A stretch of DNA of 57,232 nucleotides, from positions 1 through 57,232 of IMG/VR virus record IMGVR_UViG_3300045930_000098. One strand, 5' to 3'. Numbering within the stretch: position 1 is the first letter of the stretch; each line of letters begins with the position of its first letter. Below the pieces are notes generated by a model, which was not told where the DNA came from, searched no databases, and worked only from the letters and a program-made list of their open reading frames with translations. Origin of the DNA: a virus. Below are positions 24,801-32,793 of the stretch, one piece after another. The position numbers and the translations under genes are program-made.

Positions 24801-26031
24801 TTGCGACCGCTTTGGCGGTTTCCTTTGCCGCCGCTTTCGCCGCCGTCGCCGCCGCCGCTCTCGCCGCCGCTTCGGTGGCCGCTTTGGTCGCCGTCTCTAC
24901 CGCCGCCTCTGCGCTCCGTCTCGCGACCGCCGACGTAGCAGCCGCCGCCGCGCCGCCGAGGCCCAGCGTGCCACGGGCGCCCGCCGCCGCCGCTCCTGCC
25001 CCTGCCGCCGCCGCGCCTGCGCCCGCGCCTTTCAGGAGTCCGCCGATGCTCCTCCAGGCGCCGAAGCCGGTCGTCACGACGGAGATCGCCAGACCCAGCG
25101 CGATGATCGCGCCGGTAAGCCCGCCGATCAGAACGGTGATGTCTTTGATCGGCCCCGGCAGTCGGTCGAAGATGTCGAGAAGCCTCCCGAACATGTTGAC
25201 CAGACTCGACGCGAAGTCGAGGAGCTTGATGAACGACGGCCCCAGCTTCTTGTCGAGGTCGGCGGCGGTATTGATCACCTGATTCTGGAGCCGGTTCGAC
25301 GCCGCTTCGACGGACACCAGCGCGTCCTTCGCCGCCGCGCCGTTGGTCTTCACCGAGAGCATCGCCAGCGCGTACCGGACGAACGCTTCAGGGTCCATCT
25401 GCCGCGCCGACGATTTCAGTTCGGCCAGCGTCTTGCCGAGGCCCTCCGCTGCTTCCTGCGGGAGGTTCATCTTCACGCTGGCGAAGATCGCCTGGATGCT
25501 CTTGGCGGTAGGGTTGAACGATGCGCCGACCTTGGACAGGGCTTCGGTGAAAGCTTCCATGCTATCGACGCCTTTGATGCCGTATGCGGCGGTGATGTCG
25601 AGGACGTACTGCATGTTCTTGGCGAGATCCTTCGCCGGGATGCCCGCCGCTTGCATCGAGAACGACATTCTGGCGAGTTGGTCTTGGAGCACACCGGCCC
25701 GCTCCGCTAGGGCCTTCAACTCCTCCAACTGATCGCTCAATCCGGCGCGGGAGAACTGGCGCACGATCCGGTTCCACTCCTCGCCCATGCCGATCAGTTG
25801 CTGGAAGCCTCGCGCGACTCCCAGCGCGGCGACGGCGCGGGCCAGCTTCGCCATCTCGTCGGCGGTGTCATGCACCGACACGTTGACCGACTGCATCCCC
25901 TTCGCGGCCTGCTTGGTGGCCTTCTCAGAGGTCGAGCCTACGTTCGCGAGTTTTTGGTTGAGAGCATCGATGTCCCGGCCCGCTTCCTCTCCCTGGAATT
26001 GGACCTGGATGTAAATGCGATTCGTCGCCAT
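21850..26031 (-). CDS. Tape measure protein
   Basis: 1393 residues, the longest tail gene after the G/T chaperone pair, as expected. N-terminal helices (IDALNQKLANVGSTSEKATK), hydrophobic segments near residues 300 and 515, a long Ala-rich stretch (350-470), charged coiled coils (570-880) and a glycine-zipper membrane-active segment near 1190 (MIGAMFGPMGALIGAGVGLI). It sets tail length and probably aids DNA entry. The ATG shares a base with the stop of the T reading frame (TAATG). Confidence 0.92.
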   Translation of the reverse strand: MATNRIYIQVQFQGEEAGRDIDALNQKLANVGSTSEKATKQAAKGMQSVNVSVHDTADEMAKLARAVAALGVARGFQQLIGMGEEWNRIVRQFSRAGLSDQLEELKALAERAGVLQDQLARMSFSMQAAGIPAKDLAKNMQYVLDITAAYGIKGVDSMEAFTEALSKVGASFNPTAKSIQAIFASVKMNLPQEAAEGLGKTLAELKSSARQMDPEAFVRYALAMLSVKTNGAAAKDALVSVEAASNRLQNQVINTAADLDKKLGPSFIKLLDFASSLVNMFGRLLDIFDRLPGPIKDITVLIGGLTGAIIALGLAISVVTTGFGAWRSIGGLLKGAGAGAAAAGAGAAAAGARGTLGLGGAAAAATSAVARRSAEAAVETATKAATEAAARAAAATAAKAAAKETAKAVAKEVATSVAGGLAGEALAGAMARRAAANAAAKEAAKIATEAAANAAATVAAQKVAQTALGKAGGAVAGAGAAAAAGAATGVATEVVAATGVRAALAGLLGLVGGPVGLIAIVVGLLGGAVLQYLSSSRAKAEAQQKAAGAGYGPATPEEIARLKAGLPKVDVEEMKRQVEQAMTVLEEAQVRNRKAGQETISALTSDYEQYFRKVKGNDQAIAIYRKALWLDVNTEVTKREEESRREQAKLNEDIAKAQRQTAIAEMEKLRDHTFAGQRELVRLRTEANVEEMRTNVAAKEEEIKRVGDLQLKGIREAGRKARKSEEQIRQEQQRYADAANADILKLAEFRKNEEKRIRVEGERETNGIILEERKQLMEESIQMELLRINRTATLEGGYLYARRPRTPQERMQNIADITDVERVRIEKTRDAQIAAENERLRVFRNNNATSEASIIEETKRTTERIEGIWLDADTALQVARLQGWSQTNDVIIQQQEEMFGEIKGFIGDMWDALLDRSRSVWQSLGNLMKNTMLGVMKTIVTNSMTAQLAGIFGGFKTQFPRGPWRGPWFPGMGQTAPTIYGSAQTDVTYATQESRNREVVGRDVDAIVTDAAREAWSARSGSAADVAGVGATGATGGGGVRGQWSQSVQAMRESLNIGKPVQVRDPVTGAISTKPWAQLTGRQKLGAMLNSPGMGAMAAAVGTPMFMAGALSSKRGVRAGLMGIAGGALAGYGLGKMVGHPVAGAVAGAGLGLFAAGYKRGGVTGAAMSIGGGALAGAGIGFMIGAMFGPMGALIGAGVGLIAGAAAGGIATLVRHFRKPKEEQVRRLIRNAYGVDIVDRSIREQVVQIADQRFGGDLRMAVFSPEVQEMVRLYALNTNQGVGGMPRQMYGATFAQSAAGGLQLQPVYSNGRMVANPYVGTTTTQVANALQGPNPMFLQLNPQQATSLFSGQVVQVLGNNPGAVGAANTTAARSGQGRAAQTGALLEPSTVMA

Positions 26032-26399
26032 TATCGGCCCCGATGCTGCGACTGCTTACGGACTTCTTCGGCCTGGAAGGCTTCCCGCTCTTCAGCCAAT
26101 TGGCGCAGGAGCAGGAAGGCGTGGTACGGAATCTGATTGAGCGTCACGGCTACTCCCGTCTGCATCGCGAAGTCGAGGTCGATCACCGATTGCAGGAGCA
26201 AGCCCCCAGGAGACTCCAAATAGTTGTGGAGGAGCAGCGAAGGGCAACCCTCGCATGGCAACGCGGAAGGCCCTGCGTCTGGCTCCTCTGTCAGGACGTA
26301 GGGGCAATGTTGCGGCGTCGGGCAGAGGTCTTTCTGCCGTAGCAGCCGGTTGATGATGAATCGGGGCGAAGGACATTCCGGCCATTCCCCGCCGGTTAA
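26031..26399 (-). CDS. Tail assembly chaperone T domain, made as GT fusion by -1 frameshift
   Basis: 122 in-frame codons without a usable start near their beginning (only an internal TTG). Reading continues from the G gene after a -1 slip at 26399-26405: the first residues are LTGGEWPECPSPRF, later CPYVLTEEPDAGP and NQIPYHAFLLLRQLAEERE. It is positioned between the G-like gene and the tape measure as in lambda G/GT. Three Cys-Pro pairs may bind metal. The fusion product would be about 326 residues. Confidence 0.85.
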   Translation of the reverse strand, partial: LTGGEWPECPSPRFIINRLLRQKDLCPTPQHCPYVLTEEPDAGPSALPCEGCPSLLLHNYLESPGGLLLQSVIDLDFAMQTGVAVTLNQIPYHAFLLLRQLAEEREAFQAEEVRKQSQHRGR

Positions 26400-27010
26400 A
26401 AATTTGTGTCATCCCTCTTCGGCCCCAAGTTCTGGTCGATCACGTCCACCACTGACCGCGCGACGGCGTCCTTATGCACGCCGGGAATCCCGTTCGCGTA
26501 GTCGGACGATCTACCGCCGCACTGGTCGTAGAGCCGCGCCCCGGCGTCGGGCGCGACCCTCAGTTCTTGCTGGTTGAAGGGCAGATCGAGCAGCCGGAAA
26601 CCGGCGCGTCGGAACGAGAGCACCTGATCGGCGGTCGGGATCTTCATGCGGTGGCGCACGCTCCCGACGACCGTCATCATCTCGACTTCGGCTTCCTCTC
26701 CTTCGATCTGCACGTTGAACACGTCGGCGGTCGAGATGGTCGTCAGCACTTGCGCGGCTTCGGCTGGCGTCATCTCCGGAGCGCCGTTGAGAGCGATGGC
26801 CTTGTACAGCTTCACGTCGGCCTCGCCCGGTTCGGGCGGAACAGTCTCTGAGACGCCGCGCCCCAGCCGCCGGATGATGATCTTGCGCGACCGGGCGCGG
26901 GCGCTCCATTCCTCGTCGGTCGGGAAGCGCACCGCGATGGTCTGCGGCGCTCCTCCCGTCGAGGCGACTTGCGCCGGGAATGCGTATTCTGCTTGGCTAT
27001 CGAATTTCAT
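26396..27010 (-). CDS. Tail assembly chaperone G-like protein
   Basis: 204 residues, immediately upstream of the frameshift extension and the tape measure. Beta-rich N-terminus (QTIAVRFPTDEEWSARA) and helical centre. The stop TAA follows directly on the slippery heptamer. Position, size and frameshift identify it as the G component that coats the tape measure during tail assembly. Confidence 0.85.
   Translation of the reverse strand: MKFDSQAEYAFPAQVASTGGAPQTIAVRFPTDEEWSARARSRKIIIRRLGRGVSETVPPEPGEADVKLYKAIALNGAPEMTPAEAAQVLTTISTADVFNVQIEGEEAEVEMMTVVGSVRHRMKIPTADQVLSFRRAGFRLLDLPFNQQELRVAPDAGARLYDQCGGRSSDYANGIPGVHKDAVARSVVDVIDQNLGPKRDDTNF
26399..26405 (-). promoter_or_regulatory. Programmed -1 ribosomal frameshift site (A AAT TTT)
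   Basis: Canonical XXXYYYZ heptamer in the zero frame (ACA AAT TTT TAA). Slipping back by one gives TTA ACC GGC and opens the T frame to 26031. The zero-frame stop is immediately adjacent. A downstream hairpin was not worked out. Confidence 0.85.
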
Positions 27011-27160
27011 CTAGACCCTCGTCGTGACCAGCCACGCCAGCGTGAGCAACGCCAGCCCAGCGGCCACCCAATTGATCGACCTGTTTGCGGGCCACTGCGC
27101 GTTGACCGTTCCGATCAGGAACATCAACAGGCCCAGGATCACCAGGACGCTTACGAGCAT
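27011..27160 (-). CDS. Two-helix membrane microprotein (49 aa)
   Basis: MLVSVLVILGLLMFLIGTV forms the first membrane helix and SINWVAAGLALLTLAWLV the second, joined by a short polar turn. A strong ribosome-binding site (AAGGAGGAGG) precedes the ATG, and its TAG touches the ATG of the G-like gene. Sits between tail tube and chaperone genes. A holin-like or inner-membrane role is possible; not a recognised family. Confidence 0.7.
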   Translation of the reverse strand: MLVSVLVILGLLMFLIGTVNAQWPANRSINWVAAGLALLTLAWLVTTRV

Positions 27161-27172
27161 GACCTCCTCCTT

Positions 27173-28315
27173 TTAGGTGAGTCCGAGAATTCCGGACTTC
27201 TCCGTGGTCGCGGAGAGCGTCACGTAGTCGCCGGTCGGCGGCTTGAGGGGAGTCACGACGCAATCCACGGTGACGATGCCATCGGATTCGCCGTTGACGA
27301 CGGCGGTAAAGACGGCGCGAGGGAAGTTGACGCTGAAGCCGTGCTTGGCGGGACCGGCGCCGATGGTCGCGCCGGTCGTGCTGATGGTGACCGACCCTTC
27401 GTTCCCCGGCGCGGGCGTCATCAGCAGAGCGTATTCGGGAGAGCCTTTCAGAGCGCGGGCGACGAAGCGCAACGACACCTCGCGGGAGCCGTACTCCATG
27501 CGCCCTCTGATCGCGTATCCGTTCTGCGTTCCGGAGCCGGGATAGAGTCCGGACGGCAGGCGCACGTTGTTCGCCCAGCGAAGCTCCGCAGAGATGAACG
27601 ACGCCGACATCACGTAGTCGATCCCCAGGATGCTGATGGTCGCGCTGGCCGCATTGAGGAAGTGTTCCGGCTCGATGGCGGGCCACGGTGTGATGCCGGA
27701 TGGCGCGAGGGTCTTGCCGGTGCCGACCGTGTTCACGCTGACTCTGCAATTTGCGCGGCCAGGTCCCGACTCCATCGTCAGCGTCCAGTCGTTGACGACC
27801 ATGCCGACCATCGCGCGGTCCACGACCGAATCCGGTTGCGGTCTGATCTGTTCGGCATACGTGAACGCCGGAAGGTTGAGACAGTTCACGACGGGATCGG
27901 ACGGCACTGCGGTGTAGGTATTGCTGGCCTTGGTCGCCTTGCCGGTCGTGAAGCAGAAGAGCCATGCGAGGAATTCCGACGAGCAGAACTTCTCGATGGT
28001 GGCGGCGGTGTCGATGTTCGTCGGGAAGGTCTGCGTCGGGAACTCGTCGCCTTTGCCGATGTCGTCGGCGTCGGTTTCGTTGACCGGCGTCACCACGCCA
28101 AGGGCCGGGTTGGTCTTGGTGAGGGACCACATTTCCGCTGGCGTGTTCGGCGTCGGCAGATCGGCCTGCGCGACGAACCCGAAGGCAATCTTCGTCTCGC
28201 GGACGTTGGCAGGGCAGGAAGTGGGGCCTGCCAGCAGGCCGGGATCTACTGGCGGCGGCGTCACGTCGAGCGGCGCGACGGGCGCATTGTGCGCGGGCGG
28301 GCGCGGTGTAGCCAT
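27173..28315 (-). CDS. Major tail tube protein
   Basis: 380 residues. Located between the tail-completion gene and the G/GT chaperones, the expected slot. The C-terminal part has an Ig-like beta-domain (EGSVTISTTGATIGAG, DGIVTVDCVVTPL) and the centre alternating beta strands, as in siphovirus tail tube proteins with added decoration. No motif is decisive on its own; assignment is from order and size. Confidence 0.72.
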   Translation of the reverse strand: MATPRPPAHNAPVAPLDVTPPPVDPGLLAGPTSCPANVRETKIAFGFVAQADLPTPNTPAEMWSLTKTNPALGVVTPVNETDADDIGKGDEFPTQTFPTNIDTAATIEKFCSSEFLAWLFCFTTGKATKASNTYTAVPSDPVVNCLNLPAFTYAEQIRPQPDSVVDRAMVGMVVNDWTLTMESGPGRANCRVSVNTVGTGKTLAPSGITPWPAIEPEHFLNAASATISILGIDYVMSASFISAELRWANNVRLPSGLYPGSGTQNGYAIRGRMEYGSREVSLRFVARALKGSPEYALLMTPAPGNEGSVTISTTGATIGAGPAKHGFSVNFPRAVFTAVVNGESDGIVTVDCVVTPLKPPTGDYVTLSATTEKSGILGLT

Positions 28316-28316
28316 G

Positions 28317-28775
28317 TTATGCGTCTCCTGTTTCTTTGGTTTCGGTTTGGATCGTCCAGTAATCGATCTGTTCCGGATCGCTCACGCGCGTGAGCAGCAT
28401 GACGCTGGTGGGATCGACGCCAGCCATCACCGGGCAGAAGTACCAGCGTTGCCCGTCGCCTGGATCGGGCACGCCGCGCATGATGTCATCGATGATCTTG
28501 AAGGTCGTCTGCCCTTTCTGCGGGCGCACGTAGAACTCGACGCGATGCAGCCAGCGGGCCATCTCGCCTTCGGTCTGAATCGATTCGACGGCGGCGACGA
28601 CCACGGTTCCCGGCGCCATCGAGTACTTGGCGGATTCCAGGTTCTGACGAACGGGATTGCTATCGATGTACGCGATGATCGACGCCGGGACCGGCGGCTC
28701 GAGGTCCGCGACCAGCGGCTGGATGCGCCGCAGAGCGTCCACTATCGCGTTCGTCAGATCCGCCAGACTAACCAT
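28317..28775 (-). CDS. Tail terminator/completion protein
   Basis: 152 residues. Alternating helix-strand pattern (LADLTNAIVDALRRIQPLV, WLHRVEFYVRPQ, CPVMAGVD) fits lambda gpU-like or Gp17-like tail completion proteins, and the gene lies next to the tube gene. Function is inferred from gene order. Confidence 0.6.
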   Translation of the reverse strand: MVSLADLTNAIVDALRRIQPLVADLEPPVPASIIAYIDSNPVRQNLESAKYSMAPGTVVVAAVESIQTEGEMARWLHRVEFYVRPQKGQTTFKIIDDIMRGVPDPGDGQRWYFCPVMAGVDPTSVMLLTRVSDPEQIDYWTIQTETKETGDA

Positions 28776-29208
28776 TGACCTGATACCAAGCGTTTTTCGC
28801 CAGAGCGCCGTAAGCGGTCTGCACGTCCCTGTAGAGCGCGGCCTGATCCGATCCGGAGAGGCCGATCATTTCCTCATGCAATTGCGCCTGCCTCGCGTGC
28901 TGCCGCGCCTCGCGCGAGGTGTTCTCCGCTCTGATCACGCCGTTGATGGCCTTCCGCAAGATGAAGTTCTTGAGCATGACGCCGGTCAGATTGTTGTCGC
29001 GGTAGGGCCGACCGACGTTGCGGACCTTCTTCTTGATGAACACGTACTTCTTGTTGAGCGGCTTGGCCTGTTGCCCGTTCGCGTTGATGTGTTTCTCCCA
29101 GCGGGCCTTCTGCTCCTTGACCATGCGGTTGCCGATCCTGGTCAGCTTCCCGTTGTCGAGGTTCGGCTTCTTGACGTGGCCGGTGCGCGGAACGTTGACC
29201 TTGACCAT
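28768..29208 (-). CDS. HK97-gp10-like/minor structural protein
   Basis: 146 residues from MVKVNVPRTGHVKKPNLDNG; upstream codons in the frame are noise. Basic and helical (RMVKEQKARWEKHI, NTSREARQHARQAQLH). The slot between head-completion and tail-terminator genes is normally filled by gp10-type neck or tail-joining proteins. Start shares base 29208 with the preceding stop. Confidence 0.55.
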   Translation of the reverse strand: MVKVNVPRTGHVKKPNLDNGKLTRIGNRMVKEQKARWEKHINANGQQAKPLNKKYVFIKKKVRNVGRPYRDNNLTGVMLKNFILRKAINGVIRAENTSREARQHARQAQLHEEMIGLSGSDQAALYRDVQTAYGALAKNAWYQVNG

Positions 29209-29687
29209 CAGGCCCCTCCTGACGGGTTTTGCAGCACGACGTTGGACGCGCCGTACTTGTAGGCGTCGACGCGCACGACCTCGTAGATTGAGCCGTTCGA
29301 CGCCACCGTGTCGCCCACTGCGGGCGGCGCCGGGAGATGCCGGTTGAGCACCTGGATATGCGAGTAGCGCCCCGGCGAGACATCCTCGTCTTCGGCGCCC
29401 TCCTTCCACATGACGCTGATCGGCCATGCGTCGTCGGGATTGCCCGCGATGCGGTACTCGACATCGCGCCGGAACTCCGTCATCAGGGCTTCCCAGAGCA
29501 TCGGAACGTGGACGGACGTGAAGCGGTCGACGCCCGAATCGAGGTCACCCGCCGCGCGAATTCCGGCCCTTGGCGACAAGCCGGAAAACGCGCTGGGTCG
29601 GGGATTGCCTGCGCGTCCCGCCGTGTTAGCGCGCGCCGACAAATGCGAGAAAGGCCCGATGAACGGGTTGGTGTAGCCCTTCGCCAC
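29208..29687 (-). CDS. Head-tail joining/head completion protein
   Basis: 159 residues, following the major capsid gene with a one-base overlap. The C-terminal half (RYSHIQVLNRHLPAPPAVGD, SIYEVVRVDAYKYGASNVVL) is beta-rich as in small head-tail joining proteins. The N-terminal 40 residues are disordered. Inferred from order. Confidence 0.55.
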   Translation of the reverse strand: MAKGYTNPFIGPFSHLSARANTAGRAGNPRPSAFSGLSPRAGIRAAGDLDSGVDRFTSVHVPMLWEALMTEFRRDVEYRIAGNPDDAWPISVMWKEGAEDEDVSPGRYSHIQVLNRHLPAPPAVGDTVASNGSIYEVVRVDAYKYGASNVVLQNPSGGA

Positions 29688-30703
29688 TAGATCACCTTGG
29701 CTTTGAACGAAGCGTTGGGCCTGTACGGGACCAGGAGCGGCGCCGACTGCAACAGAATGAAGCGCACGCTGGGGTCAGGCTCCACCCACGACTTGACGTA
29801 ATACGGCACGGCCTGGAGTCCCGCCTCTTCGTCGCGGATGGCGCCGTAGGCGCGGACGCCGTCGAGTTGCTGAGACGCCATGATCACCGAATCGATGGGG
29901 AGGATCGGCTTCTCAGTGCTATCGGCGGGATCGACGTACCACGACGCATAGACGTAGATGTCGAAGCCGTCGATGTTCCCGATGAAGGTCCCGCCCTCCG
30001 TCGAGCCAGCCGCGTTGAGCGAGAGCGTGGTGCTCGTCCCGCGCCGGATGTCGAGCCGCTCTTTGACATCGGCGTGATTGCGGAAGACCTTCCAGACGGC
30101 CAGCGGCATGATCACGTCGGTCATGTAAATGCCGGTCGATTGCAGCCCGATCTGCGCCCAGTCCTGTAGATCGTCCAGCGGATGCGATCCGGCGGCGCTC
30201 CAGAGCGTGGCGGCGGTGATGGTGTTTCCGGGGGCGCGTTGAAAGTCCACGATGGCCTGCGGGTACTTGTCGCCCACGATGGTCACCTTGCCGGTCGAGA
30301 GGATCTCGCCCGCCATGACCTCCTGGCGCCGTTGCAGCATGTTGACTTGGTCTTCCATGTCCATCGCGATCAGAGCGCGTTGCCGGTCCATCGGACTCAT
30401 CGTGCCGCCCCAGTTCTCGCCTGCCGACCGCTTGAACGGGCGCAGCATGTCGAAGACTCTCTTGTCCTTGACATAAGCTGGCCGGAAGCTTCCCGTCCGG
30501 TATCCCGGCGAGGCCACGATCTGGCCTTCCACCAGGAACGAGACGAACGGCGAGATGCGCCGTGTGCCATCGACCACGTCGAAGTGGATCTCCTCGCTCT
30601 GTTCGCTTTGCACGGTCTGGAAGTAGCGTTCGAGCAGAAACTGTGTGCTTCCCTTCAGGCTCGTCACCACGCGATTGAGCGTGCCTGTGCTCCAGAGGTC
30701 CAT
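29687..30703 (-). CDS. Major capsid protein (lambda gpE family)
   Basis: 338 residues. Shows gpE-type features: FQSEQSEEIHFDVVDGTRRI-like N-arm region, SFRPAYVKDKRVFD, MLQRRQEVMAGEILSTGKVT in the spine region, and a C-terminal Y-x-KSW...RFILLQSAPLLVPYRPN. Follows a gpD-like decoration gene as in lambda. Expected to form an HK97-fold shell with gpD trimers. Confidence 0.88.
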   Translation of the reverse strand: MDLWSTGTLNRVVTSLKGSTQFLLERYFQTVQSEQSEEIHFDVVDGTRRISPFVSFLVEGQIVASPGYRTGSFRPAYVKDKRVFDMLRPFKRSAGENWGGTMSPMDRQRALIAMDMEDQVNMLQRRQEVMAGEILSTGKVTIVGDKYPQAIVDFQRAPGNTITAATLWSAAGSHPLDDLQDWAQIGLQSTGIYMTDVIMPLAVWKVFRNHADVKERLDIRRGTSTTLSLNAAGSTEGGTFIGNIDGFDIYVYASWYVDPADSTEKPILPIDSVIMASQQLDGVRAYGAIRDEEAGLQAVPYYVKSWVEPDPSVRFILLQSAPLLVPYRPNASFKAKVI

Positions 30704-30744
30704 GTGACTCTCCTACGCGGCGGGAGTTAGAGGTGAAGGGTCAT

Positions 30745-30784
30745 GCCGCCTGACCGGGTCGTCGCCAGACGCCGGTCAGACGGC
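30745..30784 (-). other. Strong intercistronic hairpin between decoration and capsid genes
   Basis: Arms 30745-30757 and 30772-30784 are complementary in 12 of 13 positions (GCCGCCTGACCGG with its partner), loop 14 bases, no T run. Within a 95-base gap, it may stabilise or partly stop transcripts to set the D:E ratio. Confidence 0.5.
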
Positions 30785-30798
30785 GCTACTCGATGCGA

Positions 30799-31491
30799 TT
30801 ACTTGCGATGCGGTTCGGGCGGCTTCGGAGGCGGCGGCTTGGGAACGTCCGTCCGCTTCTCCTTCGGCTCCTTCTCTGCTTGCTCCTCCGCGAACTCTTC
30901 GGCGGCGATGCCCAACGCGCTGGTCGCGAGGCCGGGATTGTCGGCCTTCTCGTCCTGCGTCAAATACTGGAACGGCGAATCCGATGGCGGCTGCTTCTCC
31001 TCCTCGACGGCTTCCTCCGTCTCTTTCGCGGCGGCGCGGGCCTTCTTCAGGTTCGCGATGGCTTCCTTCGCTTCGGCCTCTGTCGGGACCGACTTGGCGA
31101 GACTGCCGTCCGCGATGATGACGCTCTCGATGTAGATGCCGACATCGCGCAGGGCTTCGGTGCAGTCGGCGTGCGACAAGGCTCCCGGCCACTGGATGGC
31201 GTCGGCCTTCATCCTGCCGGTGAGATAGACGCCTGCCTGCACGGTCGCGGTGCTGGCGTCCACGTCATCGACCAGGACGCAGTTGCAGTCGGCGGCGGCG
31301 GCGGGCACGGTGATGACGCCGGTCGCCGCGACGATCTTGAGGATGGCGCCGCGTTTGAGGATGCCGATCCCCGACGCCACGGTGCCCTTGCGCGAGGTCA
31401 CGTCGTGACCGTCCGCGAGGAGCGGCGACAGGAATACCGGCGTCTGAAAGCCGAATGTGGCTTTGCTGATGGGGTCATAGGTAGCGGGCAT
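30799..31491 (-). CDS. Head decoration protein, gpD-like with extended C-terminus
   Basis: 230 residues. The first 125 match lambda gpD-type decoration proteins (DVTSRKGTVASGIGILKRGA, GVITVPAAAADCNCVLVDDV, QAGVYLTGRM). The last 100 are a charged helical region (NLKKARAAAKETEEAVEEEK) and a Pro-rich end, absent from lambda gpD and perhaps exposed on the capsid. Upstream of the capsid gene as in lambda. Confidence 0.8.
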   Translation of the reverse strand: MPATYDPISKATFGFQTPVFLSPLLADGHDVTSRKGTVASGIGILKRGAILKIVAATGVITVPAAAADCNCVLVDDVDASTATVQAGVYLTGRMKADAIQWPGALSHADCTEALRDVGIYIESVIIADGSLAKSVPTEAEAKEAIANLKKARAAAKETEEAVEEEKQPPSDSPFQYLTQDEKADNPGLATSALGIAAEEFAEEQAEKEPKEKRTDVPKPPPPKPPEPHRK

Positions 31492-31506
31492 GAGTACACT
31501 CCTTTC

Positions 31507-31914
31507 TTACGCGGCGCTATGGCGCCGATCCTTCGGGACGAACGCCAGGATCTTGGCGGCTTCGCTGGCTTCGGTGTCCGGTTCCTGCTCACCCGTGCCG
31601 ACCTTCGGGTTCGCCACCTTCGCCATCTGCGCGGCCAGCGGATCGACCGGCGCGGCGGCGGCGGGCGCGACCGGCGAGGCCGCGAGGATCTTCTTGGCCT
31701 CTTCGGGCGACATGCTGGTTTCGAGAGCCAGCGTGCGGGCGAGAGCTTCGCGGCCCGTGGCTTCGGGCGCGTTCAGGATGGCCGCGATGCGCTGGCGTTC
31801 GGGCGCCCGCAGATCTTCGGCGTGGATGACGCGGGCGGGCGCAGGCGCCGCAGGAACGGGTTCGGGTGGAGCCACCGGGACCGGAGCCGCCGGGGGCTGG
31901 GGATTGTCTGCCAT
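31507..31914 (-). CDS. Nested scaffolding protein (lambda Nu3-like), in-frame start inside protease gene
   Basis: An ATG at codon 294 of the protease gene is preceded by a strong ribosome-binding site (AAGGAGG, then AATAACG). The product (MADNPQPPAAPVPVAPPEPV start) is 135 residues, with a Pro/Ala linker and helices (PERQRIAAILNAPEATGREA, SPEEAKKILAAS) like phage scaffolds. This copies lambda C/Nu3, where scaffold is made from an internal start in the same frame. Confidence 0.8.
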   Translation of the reverse strand: MADNPQPPAAPVPVAPPEPVPAAPAPARVIHAEDLRAPERQRIAAILNAPEATGREALARTLALETSMSPEEAKKILAASPVAPAAAAPVDPLAAQMAKVANPKVGTGEQEPDTEASEAAKILAFVPKDRRHSAA

Positions 31915-32793
31915 CGTTATTTCCTCCTTCACTGAAACGGTCGTAGCGCGTGGCGTGGACTCAGCCGCCAGACGCGCTACCAGCGGCTCGAAAGTTCCGA
32001 TCTCGTCGGCCATGCCCGCCGCGACGGCGTCTCTGGCGATGAGCATCTTGCCCTGCCCGAAGCGGGCCTCAACGGTTTCCGTTGAGACGCCGCGAAACGC
32101 GGCCATGCGACCGATGAAGATCTCCGCGAGAGCGTCGACTCGCGCCAGGATCTGCGACCGGCCCTCGTCCGTCGCTGGATCGGGCCGCTTGTACGGAGAC
32201 TTGCTCGACACGATCTCGTAGTTCTTGACTCCCTGCCGCTCCTGCGCGGCGCGATTGTCGCGGATCGACGCCACCACGCCCAGAGAGCCAAGCTCACTCG
32301 ACTCCGACGCGACCACATGCGGCGCCGCCAGAGCCAGCCAGAGGCCACCGGACGCGGCCATGTTGTCCACGTATGCGGTCACCGGCTTCACCTTGCTCCC
32401 GGCGCGGATCTGGTCCGCGAATTCCTGAATGCCCGCGATCTCGCCGCCGGGAGAGTCCACCTCGAGCAGGATGCTCTTGACTTGCGGGTTCTCCAGCGCG
32501 GCCTGGAAGCTGTTCGCCAGCACCTGGACGCTGGTCGCGCCGCTCACTTCGGTGACGAGGTTCGCGTAGCGGAAGAGCGGCCCGGTGACGCCCAGGATCG
32601 CGACGTTGTTGCGGATCTCGACTCCATTGCCTGCATTGTCGAGCGGTCGGCCCAGCTTCGCCGCGACGGCCTCAAGATCCACCGTCCCGGCCTGCTCGAC
32701 GCGGGCGATGAGGTTCTCCATGTCTTCGGCCTTCATCACCCACGGACGGTTGTGGAGCTCGCCCAGAATGCGGAGCAACGCGGAGCGCGGCAT
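31507..32793 (-). CDS. S49-family prohead protease fused to scaffold (lambda gpC-like)
   Basis: 428 residues. Serine protease of the S49/ClpP-like fold: SILLEVDSPGGE, nucleophile Ser148 in NMAASGG, and Lys198 in IVSSKSPYK as the general base. Residues 294-428 are the scaffold region, also made separately. Cuts scaffold and portal during prohead maturation. Sits between the portal and decoration genes as in lambda; the start shares base 32793 with the portal stop. Confidence 0.9.
   Translation of the reverse strand: MPRSALLRILGELHNRPWVMKAEDMENLIARVEQAGTVDLEAVAAKLGRPLDNAGNGVEIRNNVAILGVTGPLFRYANLVTEVSGATSVQVLANSFQAALENPQVKSILLEVDSPGGEIAGIQEFADQIRAGSKVKPVTAYVDNMAASGGLWLALAAPHVVASESSELGSLGVVASIRDNRAAQERQGVKNYEIVSSKSPYKRPDPATDEGRSQILARVDALAEIFIGRMAAFRGVSTETVEARFGQGKMLIARDAVAAGMADEIGTFEPLVARLAAESTPRATTVSVKEEITMADNPQPPAAPVPVAPPEPVPAAPAPARVIHAEDLRAPERQRIAAILNAPEATGREALARTLALETSMSPEEAKKILAASPVAPAAAAPVDPLAAQMAKVANPKVGTGEQEPDTEASEAAKILAFVPKDRRHSAA

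Noticed and set aside
22003-25710. Very long plus-strand ORF (about 1235 codons) opposite the tape measure
   Set aside because: Translation is His/Arg/Leu-rich without domains; a typical antisense shadow of an Ala-rich GC-biased gene.
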